A stretch of 64,000 nucleotides of DNA from Streptomyces halobius (lineage in GTDB: Bacteria > Actinomycetota > Actinomycetes > Streptomycetales > Streptomycetaceae). A program made the position numbers and the translations under genes. The DNA lies in NCBI RefSeq assembly GCF_023277745.1, contig NZ_CP086322.1, forward strand, positions 8,618,001 to 8,682,000, in the 5' to 3' direction. The notes under the pieces are model-generated. The model did no database searches. It had not been told where the DNA came from and saw only the letters and a list, made by a program, of their open reading frames with translations. Below are positions 61,090-64,000 of this stretch, piece by piece (the first letter of the stretch is position 1; each line of letters opens with the position of its first letter).

Positions 61090-61155
61090 GATCCCGTGCC
61101 GCCGCGTATGCTCCCACCCTGCGCAGCCGAGCCGAACGAAGGGGGCTGGGAGACG

Positions 61156-62172
61156 GTGGCCGAAGTCACCCTGAGGGACGTCGCCCGCGCATCGGGCTGC
61201 TCCGTCGCCACAGTGTCCCGCGTGCTGGCCGGCACCCGACCCGTCGGCGCCGAAACCACCCGCACGGTACGGGAGGCGGCCGAGCGTCTCGGCTACCGGC
61301 CCAACCAGGTGGCCCGCGCTCTGCGCAGCCGTTCCACCGGCACCGTCGGCCTGGTCCTCCCGCAGATCACCAACCCCTTCTTCCCCGCGCTTGTCCGGGA
61401 ACTGGAGCACGCCCTGCACGCAGAGGGGCGCGCCGTACTGCTCGCCGACTGCGACGACGATCCGGCGACCGAGGCGGCCCGGATCAGCGCGTTCCTGGAC
61501 CGGCAGGTCGACGCGCTGCTGGTCATACCCGTCGATGAGCGCCACAGCCGGGACGCGGTGGCGCGTGCGGCCGCCCGGGTGCCGCTGGTACTGCTGGACC
61601 GCGGCTGCGGCCCCGGCGTCGCCGACGCGGTCGCCGTCGACAACGCGGCCGGTATGGCCCTCGTACTGGAACACCTGGCCGCCACGGGACGTCGTCGCCC
61701 CTGCTTCGTGGGGGCCGACGGGACCGCTTCGGCGGCGGTCGAGCGACGCACGGCGTACGAGGCGGGGGCGGGGGCTTTTGGTCCGACGGCCCCTGGGCGC
61801 GTCGAACTCGGCGATTTCTCGGTGGAGTGGGGGCGCACCGCGGTCAACCGGATCTGGCCGTCCCGTCCGGACGCCTTCGTCTGCGCCAATGACCTCATCG
61901 CGGTCGGCGCGCTGCAACGGCTGCGGCAGTTGGGCGCGGACGTCCCGGGGGAGGTCGCCGTCACCGGCTTCGACGACATCCCGCTCGCGGGCCTCGCCGA
62001 CCCGGCGCTGACCACTGTCCGGCAGCCGGTCGCCGAACTGGCCGCCGAAGCCGCCTGGCTGCTCGCCCGTCAGCCGGACGGCGGCGGGGCCGGTTCGCGG
62101 CGGACCGTCCGGCTCGCCCCCGAGCTCGTCGTGCGGGCTTCCAGCGGAGCCCGGGGCGCACCGGCGAAGTGA
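61156..62172 (+). CDS. LacI-family transcriptional regulator
   Basis: A 338-residue regulator. The helix-turn-helix and hinge read VTLRDVARASGCSVATVSRV, LAGTRPVGAETTRTVREAAE and NQVARALRSRSTGTVGLVLP; the sugar-binding-like domain follows, with DAFVCANDLIAVGALQRLRQ and VTGFDDIPLAGLADPALTTV. GTG 61156 opens AEVTLRDVA and is preceded by GGGAG. It is divergent from the nucleoside hydrolase operon and probably represses it; the ligand may be ribose or a nucleoside. Confidence 0.92.
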   Translation: MAEVTLRDVARASGCSVATVSRVLAGTRPVGAETTRTVREAAERLGYRPNQVARALRSRSTGTVGLVLPQITNPFFPALVRELEHALHAEGRAVLLADCDDDPATEAARISAFLDRQVDALLVIPVDERHSRDAVARAAARVPLVLLDRGCGPGVADAVAVDNAAGMALVLEHLAATGRRRPCFVGADGTASAAVERRTAYEAGAGAFGPTAPGRVELGDFSVEWGRTAVNRIWPSRPDAFVCANDLIAVGALQRLRQLGADVPGEVAVTGFDDIPLAGLADPALTTVRQPVAELAAEAAWLLARQPDGGGAGSRRTVRLAPELVVRASSGARGAPAK

Positions 62173-62222
62173 GGCGCGGCAGAGGGCCGTTGCGCACCCC
62201 TTGACCGTACGCGGTCAGCGAG

Positions 62223-62238
62223 TAAAGTCTAGACCAAT
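62223..62238. promoter_or_regulatory. DasR-like site (dre) upstream of the chitin-active enzyme
   Basis: The core GTCTAGAC with the right flank CCA matches the DasR consensus AGTGGTCTAGACCACT on most positions; the left flank differs. Chitin genes in Streptomyces are known DasR targets. Confidence 0.55.
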
Positions 62239-62431
62239 TGGCGGTCCTGTCCACGGGACGCCGTGCTCGGAGTCGGCACCGGGCGGGGCGGGCGTGGGGC
62301 GCCGCCGCAGAACACCCTCGCGTCATCCACCCCCCACACTCAACGAGGCTTCCCGGGGCGGACAACGGCGCCCGTGGCGGCGTCGGGTCCCCTGTTTCTC
62401 GCGCGGTGGCCTCCCTCGCGAAAGGGTTGAC

Positions 62432-62950
62432 ATGAACAGCAAGAGAAGGCTGGCTCTCGCCATTGGCGCGGGAATCGCTCCCCTCCTCGTCGTGACCATG
62501 CCCGCCAGCCCGGCCGGCGCGCACGGTTATGTGTCCTCGCCGCCCAGCAGGCAGGCGCAGTGCGCCGCGGGCACCATCGAATGCGGACCGATCAAATGGG
62601 AGCCGCAGAGCGTCGAGGGCCCCAAGGGTCTGACGAGTTGCAGCGGCGGCAACAGCGCGTTCGCGGAACTCGACGATGATGCGAAGGGCTGGAAGGTCAC
62701 CCCGGTCGGCAGCTCCCAGACCTTCAACTGGAAGCTGACCGCCCGTCACTCCACCAGCACCTGGCAGTACTTCGTGGGCGGCCGGAAAGTCGCCGAGTTC
62801 GACGACGGAGGCGCGCAGCCGCCCGAGACCGTCACACACACCGTCAACTTCGGTGGTCTGAGCGGCAAGCAGAAGGTCCTGGCGGTCTGGAACATCGCCG
62901 ATACCGCGAACGCCTTCTACGCCTGCATCGACGTCAACATCGGCGGCTAG
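62432..62950 (+). CDS. AA10 lytic polysaccharide monooxygenase (chitin-binding)
   Basis: A 172-residue secreted copper enzyme that oxidatively cuts chitin. The signal peptide (KRRLALAIGAGIAPLLVV) ends in PAGA before HGYVSSPPSRQAQCAAGTI; the N-terminal His of the mature protein is the first copper ligand. The second is in NWKLTARHSTSTWQYFVGGR (RHSTS). Further blocks are ECGPIKWEPQSVEGP and WNIADTANAFYACIDVNI. There is no extra carbohydrate-binding module. The length is typical of short Streptomyces AA10. GAAAGGG lies upstream of the ATG. Confidence 0.93.
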   Translation: MNSKRRLALAIGAGIAPLLVVTMPASPAGAHGYVSSPPSRQAQCAAGTIECGPIKWEPQSVEGPKGLTSCSGGNSAFAELDDDAKGWKVTPVGSSQTFNWKLTARHSTSTWQYFVGGRKVAEFDDGGAQPPETVTHTVNFGGLSGKQKVLAVWNIADTANAFYACIDVNIGG

Positions 62951-62994
62951 CGCCTGACCCATCGGACTGGCCCTGGAGGCCGGCATCGGTGGCC

Positions 62995-63040
62995 CACCGC
63001 TCCCGGCATCACGCACCGACGCGTGATGCCGGGAGCGGTG
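62995..63040. terminator. 20-bp perfect hairpin after the chitin-active enzyme gene
   Basis: CACCGCTCCCGGCATCACGC and its exact complement flank the loop ACCGAC, 44 bases after the stop. A strong terminator candidate. The rest of 63041-63265 shows no gene. Confidence 0.8.
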
Positions 63041-63265
63041 TGTGCCCCGGTAGCGGCTGCTCCTCCGGACCACCGGCTCACCGGCTCCGTGACGCGGAGG
63101 GCCCGCGCCCGTGGGGAGCCGGAGAAGCGTACGCAAGGAAGGACAGGGCCCTGGGCTGTCTCGTACCCGCCCCCGGCAGGCGGAACGTATCCGGTGCGGC
63201 GGGCGCACCCGTTACGATCAGCCCATTCATGGCCGTTCGTACGTGGCCTTCGCCGGGAGGAAGAG

Positions 63266-64000
63266 ATGGGCCTGTTCCGCCGAGGACCGAAGCGGGATTC
63301 CCGCGACCTCGCACGCGATGCGGAATTCAGCTTCTTCTCCGAGCGGGAGGGCGGCGTCTTCCGGTCGGAGGTCCGGCAGGCGTTCGCCGAGCAGGGCCTC
63401 GAAGTCACCGTCTACGCGGGCGTGGTCGCCGACTCGGCGGGCCGTCAGTTCGGCCTCGGCAATCTCGCGGCGGTGTGCCACCGCGACCGGCGGGGCGAGC
63501 GCAGCTGGCCCACGCTGATCCGTGACCACGTCGGCAAGGTCCTGCGCACGATGGACGGCCCGCAGCCGCTGGAGATCCTCTCCGAGGACGAGATCCGGGC
63601 CTGCCTCTACCCCCGCGTCGTCGCCCAGGAGTCGCTGCCCGAAGCGGACTCCTTCCGGTACGGCCGGCAGCCCGCTCCGGGGCTGCGCGAAGTGCTCGCG
63701 CTCGATCTGCCCGAGGCGGTGCAGATGCTCAGCGAGGATTCGCTGGCCGACCTCGGGGAGGTGGCCGAGCTACGCATCCGGGCGATGAACAATCTGCGGG
63801 CGCTGCCGGTCGAGGGGCATGAAACGGTGCGGCGCGGCGACGGCTCGGCGTTCGAGGTGCTGCTCGGTGACTCCTTCTTCACCGCGAGCCGGGTACTGGT
63901 GCTGGACGAGCTGGTCCAGCGGATCATGGGCACCGGGCTGACCCCGGACGGAGCGCTGGTCGCGATGCCCTTCCGGCACCAGCTCGCGTTCCACCCCATT
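63266..64000 (+). CDS. Hypothetical protein, runs off the right edge
   Basis: 245 codons are present, without stop. It opens MGLFRRGPKRDSRDLARDAE, then FFSEREGGVFRSEVRQAFAE, LEVTVYAGVVADSAGRQFGL and VAELRIRAMNNLRALPVEGH. The ending FRHQLAFHPI suggests that more follows. GGGAGGAAG precedes the ATG. I recall similar streptomycete proteins only as hypothetical; the pattern recalls DUF1444-like proteins, with low certainty. Confidence 0.7.
   Translation, partial: MGLFRRGPKRDSRDLARDAEFSFFSEREGGVFRSEVRQAFAEQGLEVTVYAGVVADSAGRQFGLGNLAAVCHRDRRGERSWPTLIRDHVGKVLRTMDGPQPLEILSEDEIRACLYPRVVAQESLPEADSFRYGRQPAPGLREVLALDLPEAVQMLSEDSLADLGEVAELRIRAMNNLRALPVEGHETVRRGDGSAFEVLLGDSFFTASRVLVLDELVQRIMGTGLTPDGALVAMPFRHQLAFHPI

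Noticed and set aside
1..64000. tRNA, rRNA or CRISPR arrays
   Set aside because: No cloverleaf-like sequence with a convincing acceptor and T-arm, no rRNA stretch and no regularly spaced repeat array was seen. The GGGTTCGAGCC at 3150 lies in the integrase frame.

Overview
The window is high-GC actinobacterial DNA with frequent GTG and TTG starts. A linked tap-tpg pair (telomere-associated protein and telomere terminal protein) points strongly to Streptomyces, and to the arm of a linear replicon rather than the conserved core. All names come from reading translated sequence by eye; no database search was run.

Region 1 (1-10.6 kb) mixes intact genes with debris. Intact: a formamidopyrimidine-DNA glycosylase-like protein, a zinc alcohol/formaldehyde dehydrogenase, a TrkH/TrkA potassium-uptake pair, a small membrane protein, a DUF6131-type peptide and an SPW-repeat protein. 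Broken: two ku genes, a tyrosine recombinase, a peptide deformylase tail, the N-terminus of a thiamine-diphosphate enzyme, an epimerase tail, a UdgX-type uracil-DNA glycosylase and an IS630 fragment. It looks like a decayed stress/DNA-repair island.

Region 2 (10.6-25.7 kb) holds a long pentapeptide-like membrane protein and a collagen/tail-fibre-like protein. These are followed by two more ku remnants, a frameshifted HMCES/YedK-type gene, an intact toxin-antitoxin pair with a 28-bp palindromic operator, several IS fragments (IS5, Tn3, IS6 and an ISNCY/IS1182-like piece), and broken phzF and ridA. Within it an intact operon encodes an FAD-dependent oxidoreductase, a polytopic membrane protein and a TetR regulator. 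An intact phenolic acid decarboxylase lies downstream.

Region 3 (25.7-32.4 kb) is the telomere-maintenance cluster: tap, tpg and a third DNA-binding-like gene. Decayed plasmid-like hypothetical genes follow.

Region 4 (32.3-38.5 kb) contains an SsuD-type alkanesulfonate monooxygenase behind a short leader-peptide ORF, a secreted protein, two tandem XylF-like sugar-binding lipoproteins that share a duplicated 5' leader and have a 52-bp palindrome between them, and a short-chain dehydrogenase.

Region 5 (38.5-64 kb) is mostly intact metabolic and regulatory genes. They include a HAD phosphatase, an Lrp regulator, a CPBP protease, an FUSC-type exporter, a lactonase, a chelatase-like protein, an N-acetylglucosamine kinase-like gene, a scramblase-like protein, Ung and an old yellow enzyme divergent from an ArsR regulator. 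Beyond these are a ferredoxin-NADP reductase, a TetR, a VOC protein, a nucleoside hydrolase/MFS operon facing a LacI regulator, and an AA10 chitin-active monooxygenase with a DasR-like site. Several promoters carry operators readable by eye: two LacI sites, three ArsR sites, paired inverted repeats at the Lrp gene and again upstream of the exporter, and direct repeats before the CPBP gene.
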